Source of the DNA: CAZTGZ01 sp964613385
Lineage (GTDB): Bacteria; Bacteroidota; Bacteroidia; NS11-12g; UBA9320
NCBI GenBank assembly: GCA_964613385.1
Contig: CAZTGZ010000008.1
Location: 1 to 64,000, forward strand
DNA length: 64,000 nucleotides
Direction: 5' to 3'
A program made the translations under genes and the position numbers. The notes beneath the pieces are model-generated. The model was not told where the DNA came from. It worked only from the letters and a program-made list of their open reading frames with translations, and searched no databases. Shown here piece by piece: positions 18,592-28,208 of the stretch (position 1 is its first letter; each line of letters begins with the position of its first letter).

Positions 18592-19132
18592 TTTTGATTC
18601 TTAAATAGTGTTTAATCTCTTTTAAATAGGCTGCCATGCCCTCTTCTGCCGGTTTCAACATCATGTCGAAACACTCCGTATAGTCTTTCCAATATAATCC
18701 GATTCTGAATTTAGCCTTACTCAAAGCGGATATGCCAATCATCGCGAAATCATCCCTCGTGTACAGATTGATCAGATAATCATACGGTTCCGATATAAAG
18801 CGCTTTACAGACATTTCCTTGGGTAGTCTCAGACCGTTTAAATCGCGATTGCAGTAGAAATCATTTCGATAATTCGGGATATACTCGCCATCCAGAGATT
18901 TCCGATTGATATAACCCAGTGTATTCACGGTTTTACCCATTTTTTCCAGGCTCAGCGCAAATTCCAACGCCATTTTCGATTCTTCAGGATCCAGGGCATT
19001 GTACACAATTCCTATCTTACTCGCCTCCTGTATGGGCATATAAACGCGATTCTGTCTGTTTGCCAGTGCATTCTTATCCAAAAAATACCGCCCCAATCGC
19101 GCAATCAGCTTATCTCTCAGCCCTTTTTTCAA
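18581..19132 (-). CDS. DUF6913-type conserved hypothetical protein
   Basis: The 183-residue soluble protein has a basic N-terminus, 'IGIVYNALDPEESKMALEFA', 'LGYINRKSLDGEYIPNYRND' and 'PYDYLINLYTRDDFAMIGIS'. I recognise it as the DUF6913 family that sits between ligA and dapA in many Bacteroidota. The fold looks alpha/beta, with no catalytic motif I can name. It overlaps ligA by 4 bases and dapA by 11, so all three are translationally coupled. Function unknown. Confidence 0.85.
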   Translation of the reverse strand: MKKGLRDKLIARLGRYFLDKNALANRQNRVYMPIQEASKIGIVYNALDPEESKMALEFALSLEKMGKTVNTLGYINRKSLDGEYIPNYRNDFYCNRDLNGLRLPKEMSVKRFISEPYDYLINLYTRDDFAMIGISALSKAKFRIGLYWKDYTECFDMMLKPAEEGMAAYLKEIKHYLRIKNES

Positions 19133-21168
19133 TCTGAAATCAAAGTTATGAAATCCTGTTCATTAATTATCTTAATTCCTAATTTGTTTGCCTTTTCGAG
19201 TTTGGCCGGTCCCATATTTTCACCGGCTACCAATAAATCCGTTTTGGCTGAAATGCTACCCACATTTTCTCCCATGTGCTGCTCAATTTCCAATTTGATA
19301 CCATCGCGCGAAAAGTGCTGAAAAACCCCGCTCACCAACACTTTCATGCCCTTTAACTTTTCTGATTTGAATTTGGTTTCCTGCTCAACAACCTCCATTT
19401 TCAGACCGGCAGCCTTTAAATCTTCGATTAATTGGAGGTTTGCCGGTTTCTGGAAATAGTCCAGAATTGAGTCCGCAATTTTCTCCCCTATTTCTTCAAT
19501 GCTGATCAATTGCTCCCTGTCGGCACGGATCAGAGCATCCATATTTTTCAGGGCGAAAGCGAGCTTTTTGGCCACAGTTTCTCCTACAAATCGAATTCCC
19601 AGCGCAAACAATACCCGTTCAAATGGAATTTCTTTTGAAGCTTCTATCCCATTCAGAATATTCTCGGCTGTTTTATCTCCGAATCTTACCGTTCTGGTCT
19701 TCCCGCTCTCCTCATCGACAAAGGTTTTGGATACGCCTACCAATTGATCGCTCTTTAAACGGTATAAATCCGCGATCGTATTTAACAATCCGGCCTGATA
19801 GAGCATTTCAACCTTACCTTCACCCAAACTATCAATGTTCATCGCTTTTCGGCCAATAAAATGCTCGATGCGTCCCTTAATCTGCGGTGGACAGCCATCT
19901 TCATTCGGGCAATACCAGGCGGCTTCTCCTTCATTTCTGATCAGGGCGGAACCACAGGAAGGGCATTGCCGGATGAAAGCTATCTCCTGACTGTCGGTTT
20001 CGCGTCGGTTTAAGTTTACTCCCGTGATTTTCGGAATGATTTCTCCCCCTTTTTCGACAAATACATAATCATTGATGCGTAAATCGAGTTCCCGTATAAT
20101 GTCTTCATTGTGAACAGATGCCCTTTTTACGGTCGTACCCAACAGCAACACAGGCTCAAGATTGGCGACCGGTGTAATCGCTCCGGTTCTGCCCACCTGA
20201 TAATCGAGACTCAACAGCCGGGTTTCCGCCTGCTCCGTTTCAAATTTGTAAGCAATGGCCCATCTCGGGGACTTCGCCGTGCTTCCTAAATCTTTCTGAA
20301 GCGGTAGATCATTCACTTTTATAACCACCCCATCGATATCAAAACTGAGTGTTTTTCTGCGAACCGCCCATTCGTGGATGTAATTCATAACCTCTTCGAA
20401 TGTTCTGCATTTACGCATGTGTTCAGAAACCGGTAATCCCCAGCTTCCTGCCTTTTTTAAATTCTCAAAATGTCCTGAATAAACCCGCTCATCGGCTACC
20501 AGTTGATACAATAACAAATCCAAAGGTCTCTTGCCCACTTCGGCGCTCTCCTGTATTTTGATGGAGCCTGCCGCACAGTTTCTCGGATTCGCAAATGGCA
20601 GTAATCCTTCCTGTATTCTGGTTTCGTTCAATTTTTCAAATGCCTTGCGATGCATAAAAATTTCACCCCTGATTTCGAATCTCTCCGGATAATCTCCGTG
20701 CAATCTTTTCGGCACCGACCTCAGTGTTTTAACATTTATGGTAACATCGTCTCCCTGAACACCATCTCCGCGGGTCAAAGCCCTGACCAATTTGCCCTGT
20801 TCATACAATATGCTGATGGCGAAACCGTCAATTTTCAATTCACAGGTATACCAGAAATCGTCTCCGATGTCTTTGCGAATTCGGGCATCAAATTCGGATA
20901 ATTCGCTTTCGCTGTACGTATTTCCCAATGATAACATAGGAAACTCATGCGGTTTGGTTACGAATTCCTTGGTAATATCAGCTCCAACTTGTTTGGTGGG
21001 GCTATCCGAAAATGCAAATTGCGGGTATTGAGCTTCCAGTTCTTCGAGTTCCTTGAGCATGGCATCAAATTGCCGGTCACTAATGCTGGGTTCAGCCAAT
21101 ACGTAATAACGGTAATTATGTTCCCTAAGCTCTTTGCTCAGGGTCTCTATTCTGACTTTTGGATCCAT
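19129..21168 (-). CDS. ligA: NAD-dependent DNA ligase
   Basis: The 679-aa replicative ligase seals nicks using NAD+. The order is: Ia domain (1-70), adenylation domain with catalytic K112 in 'CELKIDGFAI', OB fold, four-cysteine zinc site (CPSCG...YCPNEDGCPP), helix-hairpin-helix repeats ('ALGIRFVGETVAKKLA', 'SIEEIGEKIADSI') and a C-terminal BRCT domain starting near 'LKGMKVLVSG'. It is complete and of normal length. It is first in the ligA-DUF6913-dapA operon and divergent from the Wzi/RemB-like gene; a -7 box (21186-21193) lies 17 bases before its ATG. Confidence 0.98.
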   Translation of the reverse strand: MDPKVRIETLSKELREHNYRYYVLAEPSISDRQFDAMLKELEELEAQYPQFAFSDSPTKQVGADITKEFVTKPHEFPMLSLGNTYSESELSEFDARIRKDIGDDFWYTCELKIDGFAISILYEQGKLVRALTRGDGVQGDDVTINVKTLRSVPKRLHGDYPERFEIRGEIFMHRKAFEKLNETRIQEGLLPFANPRNCAAGSIKIQESAEVGKRPLDLLLYQLVADERVYSGHFENLKKAGSWGLPVSEHMRKCRTFEEVMNYIHEWAVRRKTLSFDIDGVVIKVNDLPLQKDLGSTAKSPRWAIAYKFETEQAETRLLSLDYQVGRTGAITPVANLEPVLLLGTTVKRASVHNEDIIRELDLRINDYVFVEKGGEIIPKITGVNLNRRETDSQEIAFIRQCPSCGSALIRNEGEAAWYCPNEDGCPPQIKGRIEHFIGRKAMNIDSLGEGKVEMLYQAGLLNTIADLYRLKSDQLVGVSKTFVDEESGKTRTVRFGDKTAENILNGIEASKEIPFERVLFALGIRFVGETVAKKLAFALKNMDALIRADREQLISIEEIGEKIADSILDYFQKPANLQLIEDLKAAGLKMEVVEQETKFKSEKLKGMKVLVSGVFQHFSRDGIKLEIEQHMGENVGSISAKTDLLVAGENMGPAKLEKANKLGIKIINEQDFITLISD

Positions 21169-21185
21169 ACTTAAGCTTGAAACGC

Positions 21186-21193
21186 CAAATTTA
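21186..21193 (-). promoter_or_regulatory. -7 box (TAAATTTG) of the ligA operon
   Basis: On the minus strand TAAATTTG fits TAnnTTTG, 17 bases before the ligA ATG. No convincing -33 TTG was seen at the usual spacing, so it is tentative. Confidence 0.35.
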
Positions 21194-21208
21194 TAGGAAA
21201 GCGCTGAA

Positions 21209-21237
21209 TTTGAAATCTTTCGAAATAATTACCTTTG
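21209..21237 (+). promoter_or_regulatory. Bacteroidota-type promoter, leaderless arrangement
   Basis: TTTG at 21209-21212, a 17-base spacer, then TACCTTTG at 21230-21237: both elements match the -33 TTTG / -7 TAnnTTTG consensus. The -7 box ends four bases before the ATG at 21242, so transcription should start at or within a base or two of the start codon. Confidence 0.6.
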
Positions 21238-21241
21238 AGAG

Positions 21242-22897
21242 ATGAAGTACCCGGGATTGGCAATTTTGAGTTTTTTAAGCTTGCACAGTGTAGGTCAATC
21301 GGTCATGACCCCTTTATCCAGGTCCGTATTTCATATGGTTGATCGCGCGGAAATTGAACGCGGAAAGGTGAGTAATACGTTGTTTACTGCGATGAAACCC
21401 TATTTGCGTAGTGAGCTGCTGAACATCCTTTCCGATACACTGGAAGCCAGTTCTGTGGACTTGCAAAACAGATTGTTTATGTATCGGGACAATCCCGATT
21501 TAAGTGACAGCAGTTTTAGACATCCATCTCATATCAGCAAAAGACCCTATCAATATAAGGCCGCCAGTTATCATGTGCGCACGCCGGACTTCAGCCTGCT
21601 GCTCAACCCTGTTTTAGGGCTCAATTATGGCCGTGATGGTGGTGAGTTGTGGCAAAATACCCGTGCGATTGAAGTGCGGGGCAGCCTTTCCAACAAAGTG
21701 GGTTTCTATAGTTTTGCTTCAGAGAACCAGCTTCAATTACCTGTCTATCAACGCCTTATGATTGATTCTTCCGGAACCTTGCCCGGGGCGGGTCTCTATA
21801 AAACCTATAAGAAAAACGCATATGACTTTTTAACCGCAAGCGGATATCTCATCTTCAAACCCATTAGCGTGAGCACGGTATCTTTCGGGCATGACCGGCA
21901 GTTTATCGGAAATGGATTTCGTTCCATGATTTGGAGTGACCATAGCCGGGAGAACCTGTTTCTGAAAATACAAACCAAAGTCTGGAGGCTTCAATACACC
22001 AATTTATATACAGAATTGTCTGATCTGGATCGGATTTCAGGTACAGGAGGAAACATCAGACCCAAATATGCGGCATTGCATCATTTGAGTTTTAATGCCG
22101 GTCAGCACATCAATATTGGGATTACAGAAGTTGTCATTTTCAAGAACAGGAATCGGGGATTTGAGTGGCAATATCTGAATCCGCTCATTTTGTACAGATC
22201 TGCGGAACACAATCTGAATAGCAGTCATAATGTATTGGCAGCTGCCGATATCAAAATTATTCCCTTTCGAAACTTCTGTTTTTATGGGCAATTTATTCTG
22301 GATGAGTTTAAATCGAGCGAACTAAAATCCGGAAACAAATGGTGGGGGAATAAATATGGACTGCAAGCCGGATTAAAATGGCTCAATGTGTTAAATATTA
22401 AGCAATTAGACATTCAGTTGGAGTACAATATGGCCCGACCATACACCTATACCCATTTCGACAGGAGTCAGAATTATTTGCACTACAATCAACCTTTGGC
22501 CCATCCTTTGGGAGCGAATTTTAAAGAAAGTATTGTGATACTCAGATATCAGCCAATTTTCAAACTCAATATGCAATACCTGGGGATTTATTACCTCAAA
22601 GGACATGATCAGGACAGCTTTAATTACGGGGGAAATATTCTGGTGAATTATGAAAATCGCCCCAAAGAATATGGACATATCACCGGACAGGGAATTACAG
22701 AAATAGCTTATTATCAAGAATTTATGTTGAGTTACCAGTGGTTTCACAACATGTTCCTCGATTTCCGGATATCTCAAACCATGCTATTGAGCCATTCTGA
22801 ATATTTGGATGGGTTGAGAAACAAGGGTGTTAATATGATACAACTGGGCTTGAGGATACATTTGGCAGAGCGCAGTCCTTATCAATTATCGTACTGA
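21242..22897 (+). CDS. Outer-membrane barrel protein, capsule-assembly Wzi / RemB-like
   Basis: The 551-aa protein has an N-terminal signal peptide (to about 'LHSVGQS'). From about residue 120 it has many alternating beta strands typical of a barrel. The block 'FGHDRQFIGNGFRSMIWSD', followed by 'LFLKIQTKVWRLQYTNLYTEL', matches what I know of the Bacteroidota 'capsule assembly Wzi family', which includes the gliding protein RemB. Such proteins sit in the outer membrane and are linked to surface polysaccharide. A glycosyltransferase gene follows after 24 bases. Whether it acts in capsule binding or gliding cannot be decided here. Confidence 0.75.
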   Translation: MKYPGLAILSFLSLHSVGQSVMTPLSRSVFHMVDRAEIERGKVSNTLFTAMKPYLRSELLNILSDTLEASSVDLQNRLFMYRDNPDLSDSSFRHPSHISKRPYQYKAASYHVRTPDFSLLLNPVLGLNYGRDGGELWQNTRAIEVRGSLSNKVGFYSFASENQLQLPVYQRLMIDSSGTLPGAGLYKTYKKNAYDFLTASGYLIFKPISVSTVSFGHDRQFIGNGFRSMIWSDHSRENLFLKIQTKVWRLQYTNLYTELSDLDRISGTGGNIRPKYAALHHLSFNAGQHINIGITEVVIFKNRNRGFEWQYLNPLILYRSAEHNLNSSHNVLAAADIKIIPFRNFCFYGQFILDEFKSSELKSGNKWWGNKYGLQAGLKWLNVLNIKQLDIQLEYNMARPYTYTHFDRSQNYLHYNQPLAHPLGANFKESIVILRYQPIFKLNMQYLGIYYLKGHDQDSFNYGGNILVNYENRPKEYGHITGQGITEIAYYQEFMLSYQWFHNMFLDFRISQTMLLSHSEYLDGLRNKGVNMIQLGLRIHLAERSPYQLSY

Positions 22898-22909
22898 GTA
22901 CAATTCTTA

Positions 22910-22917
22910 TAATTTTG
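22910..22917 (+). promoter_or_regulatory. -7 box (TAATTTTG) before the glycosyltransferase
   Basis: TAATTTTG matches TAnnTTTG and ends four bases before the GTG start at 22922. It lies in the 24-base gap after the preceding gene and has no clear -33 element. Confidence 0.45.
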
Positions 22918-22921
22918 CAAC

Positions 22922-23857
22922 GTGATATCCATCATCATTCCCGTATATAACGAAGAAGCGAATATTCCTCTTTTGTATGAACGCTTGACGGGGGTGATTC
23001 AAAAAATGGAGATACCCTATGAACTCCTATTTGTGAACGACGGGAGTAAAGACAATTCTCTGTCTATTTTGCGGAGTTTGTCGGAAAGAGATGCCAGCTG
23101 CCGGTATTTGAGTTTTAGCAGGAATTTTGGTCACCAGGTCGCACTATCGGCCGGTATTGATCATTGTAAAGGAGATGTTGCTGTTTTTATAGATGCCGAT
23201 TTACAGGATCCTCCGGAGATTATCCCGGAGATGTTTGCTTTGTTGAACAGCGGTTTTGACGTGGTGTATGCCAAGAGAGAGAGCCGTGAAGGGGAAAGTT
23301 GGTTTAAAACCGCAAGTGCGCATATGTTCTATCGCATTCTAAACAAAATGACCCGGATTGAGATTCCTTTGGATACCGGAGATTTTCGCCTCGTGAATGC
23401 CTCCGTTCTCCGATACTTGCGCGCTATGCCTGAAAAGCACAAATTCCTTCGGGGCCAGATTGCCTGGATGGGCTTCAGACAAAGTCCATTTTTATACCAA
23501 AGGGAAGCCAGAAAGAATGGCGAGAGCGGTTATTCACTCACAAAAATGATTCGGTTGGCTCTGGATGGCATCACATCCTTTTCAAATTGGCCGTTAAGGC
23601 TCGCTACCTTAAGTGGTTTTGTTTTCTCATTGGTGGGTTTTGGCCTGATCATTTATACCCTTTACTCGAGATATATCATCAAGGACTACGTTCCCGGATG
23701 GGCATCTCAAATGATAACCATGGTTTTTATTGGAGGCATACAGCTCATTGGAATTGGCATCATTGGCGAATACATCAGCCGTATGAATGACAATCTGCGC
23801 AACCGGCCATTGTACATCATTCAGGAAAGCAGCAAATCAGAACACCTTCAACCTTAA
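22922..23857 (+). CDS. Family 2 glycosyltransferase, polyprenyl-phosphate type (DPM1/GtrB-like)
   Basis: This 311-aa inner-membrane enzyme probably transfers a sugar from a nucleotide donor to polyprenyl phosphate. It has 'IPVYNEEANIP' at the start, 'VNDGSKDNS', the DxD region 'FIDADLQDPPEII', the acceptor-loop 'DTGDFRLVN', and two C-terminal transmembrane helices (about 230-255 and 265-290), as in GtrB/ArnC-like proteins. The start is GTG; no internal ATG precedes the conserved fold. The lipid-linked sugar may serve surface glycan synthesis, consistent with the Wzi-like gene just upstream. Confidence 0.93.
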   Translation: MISIIIPVYNEEANIPLLYERLTGVIQKMEIPYELLFVNDGSKDNSLSILRSLSERDASCRYLSFSRNFGHQVALSAGIDHCKGDVAVFIDADLQDPPEIIPEMFALLNSGFDVVYAKRESREGESWFKTASAHMFYRILNKMTRIEIPLDTGDFRLVNASVLRYLRAMPEKHKFLRGQIAWMGFRQSPFLYQREARKNGESGYSLTKMIRLALDGITSFSNWPLRLATLSGFVFSLVGFGLIIYTLYSRYIIKDYVPGWASQMITMVFIGGIQLIGIGIIGEYISRMNDNLRNRPLYIIQESSKSEHLQP

Positions 23858-23942
23858 ACCGGGAGTTAATTCACATGAAATCAAGGATTTATTAACATCC
23901 CATCACACAAAATTTATCTCTGAACGTTATCATTGTACGCAC

Positions 23943-24509
23943 ATGCATCACATTGAGCCATATTTCCTTTGGAAAAATCTTTACGACAGTTCGGAAGATC
24001 CAAGGTCGCCTTTTTATGGCCGCGAGTACAGTGAGATTTATTTTACGCACAGCATTTACGATCATATCATTCACCCGCAGTGGGATGGCTTTGGTAGCGA
24101 TACCCTGTTTCTCAAAATGCTTTATGTAGATTATGAGGAATCCGTCGCGATAATTGAACTCATCGGCGAATGGAACGATTGTTTATATAACGACATCATG
24201 AAATTAAAACGGGATGTAATCGACCAAATGCTGGAAGATGGCATCAGCCGATTCATTTTGATTGGTGAAAATGTGCTGAACTTTCATGCTTCCGACGACT
24301 CTTATTATGAAGAGTGGTTTGAAGATGTTCCGGAAGGATGGATTGCGCTGGTAAATATGCATCCCCATGTATTGAGCGAAATGAAAGCATTCCACATCAA
24401 CGATTGGCTAATGACCGATGAATTCCTGAATGATATGGATTGGAGAGGGCTCAGACCCCTGGATTTGTGTGCGAAAATCCAGCAGCATCTGGATCACTTC
24501 CTGCGCTGA
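23943..24509 (+). CDS. Conserved hypothetical Bacteroidota protein
   Basis: Starting at the ATG at 23943 (MHHIEPYFLWKN), the product has 188 residues. It is a conserved Bacteroidota family I recall from its core 'SPFYGREYSEIYFTHSIYDH', 'HPQWDGFGS.TLFLKMLYVDYE' and 'ENVLNFHASDDSYYEEWFED'. It is acidic and soluble, without signal peptide, and rich in aromatic residues. The frame stays open upstream into the glycosyltransferase end, but that extension looks unnatural. It lies 85 bases after the glycosyltransferase. Function unknown. Confidence 0.8.
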   Translation: MHHIEPYFLWKNLYDSSEDPRSPFYGREYSEIYFTHSIYDHIIHPQWDGFGSDTLFLKMLYVDYEESVAIIELIGEWNDCLYNDIMKLKRDVIDQMLEDGISRFILIGENVLNFHASDDSYYEEWFEDVPEGWIALVNMHPHVLSEMKAFHINDWLMTDEFLNDMDWRGLRPLDLCAKIQQHLDHFLR

Positions 24510-24656
24510 TCTGCCAATTATTCCCAAAATTGTAAATATTTCCGTATTCAGGAAATGAGATTCGTTTTTAACCTATTGACTATCTTTTATTTACAGAATT
24601 ATTCGTGGATGGCATAGCAATTGAAACTACGCCCAAAGCAGTGAATTTTTAGCATT

Positions 24657-25106
24657 ATGACAGCATTAGAGAGAATCGTGCCTTCCTTGTATCATTCAGA
24701 ACAGGAAAAGGCACTGATACATGTTTTGTATTCGGGCAACCAAATTAACCATGCCTTGGGTAAAGTTACCCGTGAGTATCGCTTAAAAGCGGTTCATTTC
24801 CATATTTTACAATTATTAAAAGAAGGAGATGGGATTCCCATTGGTTTCAATTCATTGAGGGAGCGGTTAATAGATAGGACCCCACTGGCCGTTAAGCATT
24901 TCGATCGTTTAACAGAAATGGGATACATACATCGTTTTGATCATACCGACAAAGGGACGGTTTCATTCAGAATTACACCAAAGGGATTAGAAGTAACCGC
25001 AGATATGGAACGCAAATCGCAAACCATGCTCGACCCGATTGGAAACCGCCTGAATTCAGGAGAAGCAAGAACTTTGAGCTATATTTTAGATAAGTTAATG
25101 GGCTGA
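24657..25106 (+). CDS. MarR-like winged-helix transcriptional regulator
   Basis: The 149-residue protein begins with a helix, then a winged-helix core: 'HFHILQLLKEGDGIPIGFNSLRERL', recognition-helix region 'TPLAVKHFDRLTEMGYIHR', wing 'DKGTVSFRITPKGLEVTADM', and a dimerisation helix. This layout fits the MarR/HTH family. The ligand and targets are unknown; the SNF2 helicase gene follows after 58 bases but has its own promoter. No operator palindrome was identified. Confidence 0.75.
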   Translation: MTALERIVPSLYHSEQEKALIHVLYSGNQINHALGKVTREYRLKAVHFHILQLLKEGDGIPIGFNSLRERLIDRTPLAVKHFDRLTEMGYIHRFDHTDKGTVSFRITPKGLEVTADMERKSQTMLDPIGNRLNSGEARTLSYILDKLMG

Positions 25107-25108
25107 TA

Positions 25109-25142
25109 TTGGCGCACCTATGCCCAAAATACCTTAGGTTTG
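25109..25142 (+). promoter_or_regulatory. Bacteroidota-type promoter of the SNF2 helicase
   Basis: TTG at 25109-25111, a 23-base spacer, and TAGGTTTG at 25135-25142 match the TTG-N17..23-TAnnTTTG pattern. The predicted start gives a leader of roughly 18 bases before the ATG at 25165. Confidence 0.5.
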
Positions 25143-25164
25143 TGGGTTAGCCCTGCAAACAGAA

Positions 25165-28146
25165 ATGCCGCAAGTTTCACCCAACGCAAAAAAGAGCTTA
25201 GTTTTTTCCATTACGAGCCATCCCAATCTGGATTCATTGCTCAAGCCATATGTGGTACAACACAGTCCCAACGGGCAATTTTCGCTCATATTCGAACATT
25301 TGATTTTTGAAAATCTCAAGTTTTTTCCGGGACTGGTGACCGAAGAAGAAGCTGAACTCATACAAAAACTCGATCTGATTATGCCGGAGGCCATTACCAG
25401 AAAATTTGCACCGGTTAAAAAGATCAAACCCAAGGACTTCTTTGAAAAAAACATGAGTCAATTGCTTTTGCGACAAAGCATCAGACCCTATATTGACCGG
25501 ATTAACTCGGAGGTTCTAAATGCCAGAAAAGGCAGTTATGTTTATTTGTTCGATCATAAAAATCCCACCCACCAACAGATAGATATACCGGAAGAAGAAA
25601 GCACCGTATTATTCCACTTGCGAAGGAATGAGGAAGGTACGCACTATTTTCTGACCATCAAATGCGGAGATCAGGTTTTTAACCAGTTTCACCGGGATGC
25701 GATGCTCATCAGTTCGAAACCGTGTTGGCTGCTGGTTGGGAATAAACTCCTGCATTTTAGCCAGGAATTTGATGGCAACAAACTGATGCCATTTATGGAA
25801 AAAACGCATATCCGGGTAGCACCCAATGCGGAGGAACAGTTTTACAAAAAATTCGCACTGCCTTTGTTTGAACAGTTTCAGGTTGTGGCCAAAGGCATTC
25901 AGGTAGAAACCGAAAAATATGAAGCCACTCCCGTTTTGCGGCTCGAACAACATATAAGCGGTCGTTATGTGCTCAATTTGATGTTTTTATATGGAAGTCA
26001 GCTGTTTATGCACCATTCCGGAAAGCAGGTATCCGCCAGTCTGGTAAGAGTAAATGGTGAAATAACCATACGAAAAATCAAGCGAAGTCGGCAATGGGAG
26101 GAAATTAAAGCGGATGTTCTGATTGGATTGGGTCTTGAAAAATGGCAGAATTCTTCTTATGTGTTGCCTGAAGAAGATGGGCTGTATGCGCTGATTGCCT
26201 TTCTCACCCAAAAAAAAACAGATATTGCCCGTGCAGGTTTTGAAATACGGCAGCATTTGAACCGGGAAGCCTTCTTTTTAGGGGCTTCAGAACTGAATAT
26301 TTCTGTTCAACGCAGGGACGATTGGTTTGATTTAACGGCCAAAGTGAAGTTTGGACCATTTGAAATCCCGTTTATTCAACTCAGGAGGCATATTCTGAAT
26401 GGCAACCGGGAATTTGAACTTCCCAACGGACAAATTGCCTTGATTCCGGAAGAGTGGTTTCACCGGTTAAGTCCAGTGCTTGAGCAGGAAGAAGAGGGTA
26501 AAATCCGCTCCGTTCATATCGGTTTGTTGCAAGAAAGTGTGCTGCCCTTTATGTCGGGCCATGCACGTCAGGAATTGCTCAAAGACTTTGATCATGTCGA
26601 ATCTGTGGATGAACCGGAGCATTTTTCAGGATCCTTAAGACCTTACCAGAAGGCCGGTTATGATTGGTTCTGGTTCCTGTCTAAATTCAATTTCGGGGGT
26701 TGTCTGGCCGACGATATGGGCCTGGGCAAGACCATACAAACACTCGCTTTGCTGCTCAAATTGAAGGAACAATGGCTGGCAGAAAAAAAAGAATCGAATC
26801 AGGAAATTGAAACGGAACCTATAGAAATATCCGAAACAAAATCGCCGCAATTGAACCTGTTTGATTCCGGTAAAAAAGGGAACAGGACTATTTCCAATGT
26901 CTCCAGACCTGTGCATTTATTGGTGGTACCGGCTTCTTTGGTTTTCAATTGGATGGAAGAATCCACCAAATTCTCTCCGTCGCTTCGGTTTATCAATCAT
27001 ACGGGCACAACGCGCAACAGAAGCACAGAACCTTTCCGTTTCGCTGATGTGGTGATTACCACCTATGGCACCCTGAGAAAAGATCTGAGTCTTTTGACTT
27101 CCTTTGAGTTCTGCTATATTATTTTGGATGAGAGTCAATTGATTAAAAATGCAGACAGCGCCACTGCTCGTGCAGTGCGCAGTTTGAAAGGTAGACACAA
27201 GCTCACGTTAACGGGTACACCCATTGAGAATTCGGTTGAAGATATCTGGTCACAAATGCAATTTTTAAATCCCGGTCTGCTGGGAGGAATCAGCTCATTT
27301 AGAAAAAACTATAAACTGCCGATCGAAAAAGAAAATGATTTTGAAAAGCTGCGCACCCTACAAGCCATGCTTAAGCCATTTATTTTGCGCAGAACTAAGG
27401 GTCAGGTGGCGGGAGAATTGCCGGAAAAAACTGAACAAATCATCTACTGTGATATGCCTGAAAAACAGCGCGTGCTGTATGAGGAAGTGAAATCGTCGTA
27501 TCGGAATGCCATTTTGGAGAACATTGTAAAATTTGGTGTTCAAAAGAGCCGTATGCAGATTTTAAAGGGATTAACTGAGCTGAGACAGTTGGCCAATCAT
27601 CCGCAGTTAACCGGACATGATGAGTTTGATGAATCAGGGAAATTTTTCACCTTGCTCGAAATGGCGAATACCGCACTCAAAGAAGGTCACAAGGTATTGT
27701 TGTTTTCACAGTTTGTGCGATTTCTGGAGATGTTCCGCAAACATTTCGAAAAGGAGCAAATTCAATATGCCTATTTGGATGGCAGTGTAAAAAGCGCAGA
27801 TCGGGCCAAACAAGTACAGGAATTTCAGCAAAACCCGCTGACCCGCATATTTTTGATTTCGCTCAAAGCGGGTGGCACGGGATTAAATCTCACCGAAGCA
27901 GATTATGTGTTTATTGCGGACCCCTGGTGGAACCCGGCTTCAGAAAAGCAGGCCATAGACCGCAGTCATCGCATCGGACAAACCAAAAAAGTATTCTCAT
28001 ATAAATTTATCACCCGGGAAACAGTAGAAGAAAAAATTCTTCAGCTTCAAAAAAAGAAATTGGAAATCAGTGATAGTTTAATTCAGAAAGAGGACACATT
28101 TGTAAAACAGTTGTCAGCATCTGATATTGAAGCACTATTCTCTTAG
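25165..28146 (+). CDS. SNF2-family DNA-dependent ATPase/helicase
   Basis: The 993-aa protein has a long N-terminal region (1-480) of the bacterial SNF2 type, then an SF2 core. The Q-like motif is 'LRPYQKAGYDWF', Walker A is 'DDMGLGKTIQT' (about 515-525), motif II is 'ILDESQLIK' (DESQ instead of the common DEAQ/DEAH), motif III is 'TLTGTPIENS', and the C-terminal lobe runs from 'KVLLFSQFVRFLEMFRK' to 'DRSHRIGQ'. A poorly conserved insertion (about 530-585) follows motif I. Such enzymes translocate on duplex DNA and often aid transcription recycling (RapA-like) or repair. No zinc finger was seen. Confidence 0.95.
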   Translation: MPQVSPNAKKSLVFSITSHPNLDSLLKPYVVQHSPNGQFSLIFEHLIFENLKFFPGLVTEEEAELIQKLDLIMPEAITRKFAPVKKIKPKDFFEKNMSQLLLRQSIRPYIDRINSEVLNARKGSYVYLFDHKNPTHQQIDIPEEESTVLFHLRRNEEGTHYFLTIKCGDQVFNQFHRDAMLISSKPCWLLVGNKLLHFSQEFDGNKLMPFMEKTHIRVAPNAEEQFYKKFALPLFEQFQVVAKGIQVETEKYEATPVLRLEQHISGRYVLNLMFLYGSQLFMHHSGKQVSASLVRVNGEITIRKIKRSRQWEEIKADVLIGLGLEKWQNSSYVLPEEDGLYALIAFLTQKKTDIARAGFEIRQHLNREAFFLGASELNISVQRRDDWFDLTAKVKFGPFEIPFIQLRRHILNGNREFELPNGQIALIPEEWFHRLSPVLEQEEEGKIRSVHIGLLQESVLPFMSGHARQELLKDFDHVESVDEPEHFSGSLRPYQKAGYDWFWFLSKFNFGGCLADDMGLGKTIQTLALLLKLKEQWLAEKKESNQEIETEPIEISETKSPQLNLFDSGKKGNRTISNVSRPVHLLVVPASLVFNWMEESTKFSPSLRFINHTGTTRNRSTEPFRFADVVITTYGTLRKDLSLLTSFEFCYIILDESQLIKNADSATARAVRSLKGRHKLTLTGTPIENSVEDIWSQMQFLNPGLLGGISSFRKNYKLPIEKENDFEKLRTLQAMLKPFILRRTKGQVAGELPEKTEQIIYCDMPEKQRVLYEEVKSSYRNAILENIVKFGVQKSRMQILKGLTELRQLANHPQLTGHDEFDESGKFFTLLEMANTALKEGHKVLLFSQFVRFLEMFRKHFEKEQIQYAYLDGSVKSADRAKQVQEFQQNPLTRIFLISLKAGGTGLNLTEADYVFIADPWWNPASEKQAIDRSHRIGQTKKVFSYKFITRETVEEKILQLQKKKLEISDSLIQKEDTFVKQLSASDIEALFS

Positions 28147-28208
28147 CACAATGTTGTAATATTCATTTTTTTTAGCTTGTTTGCATAAAAAATCAAACCA
28201 TAAAAAAA

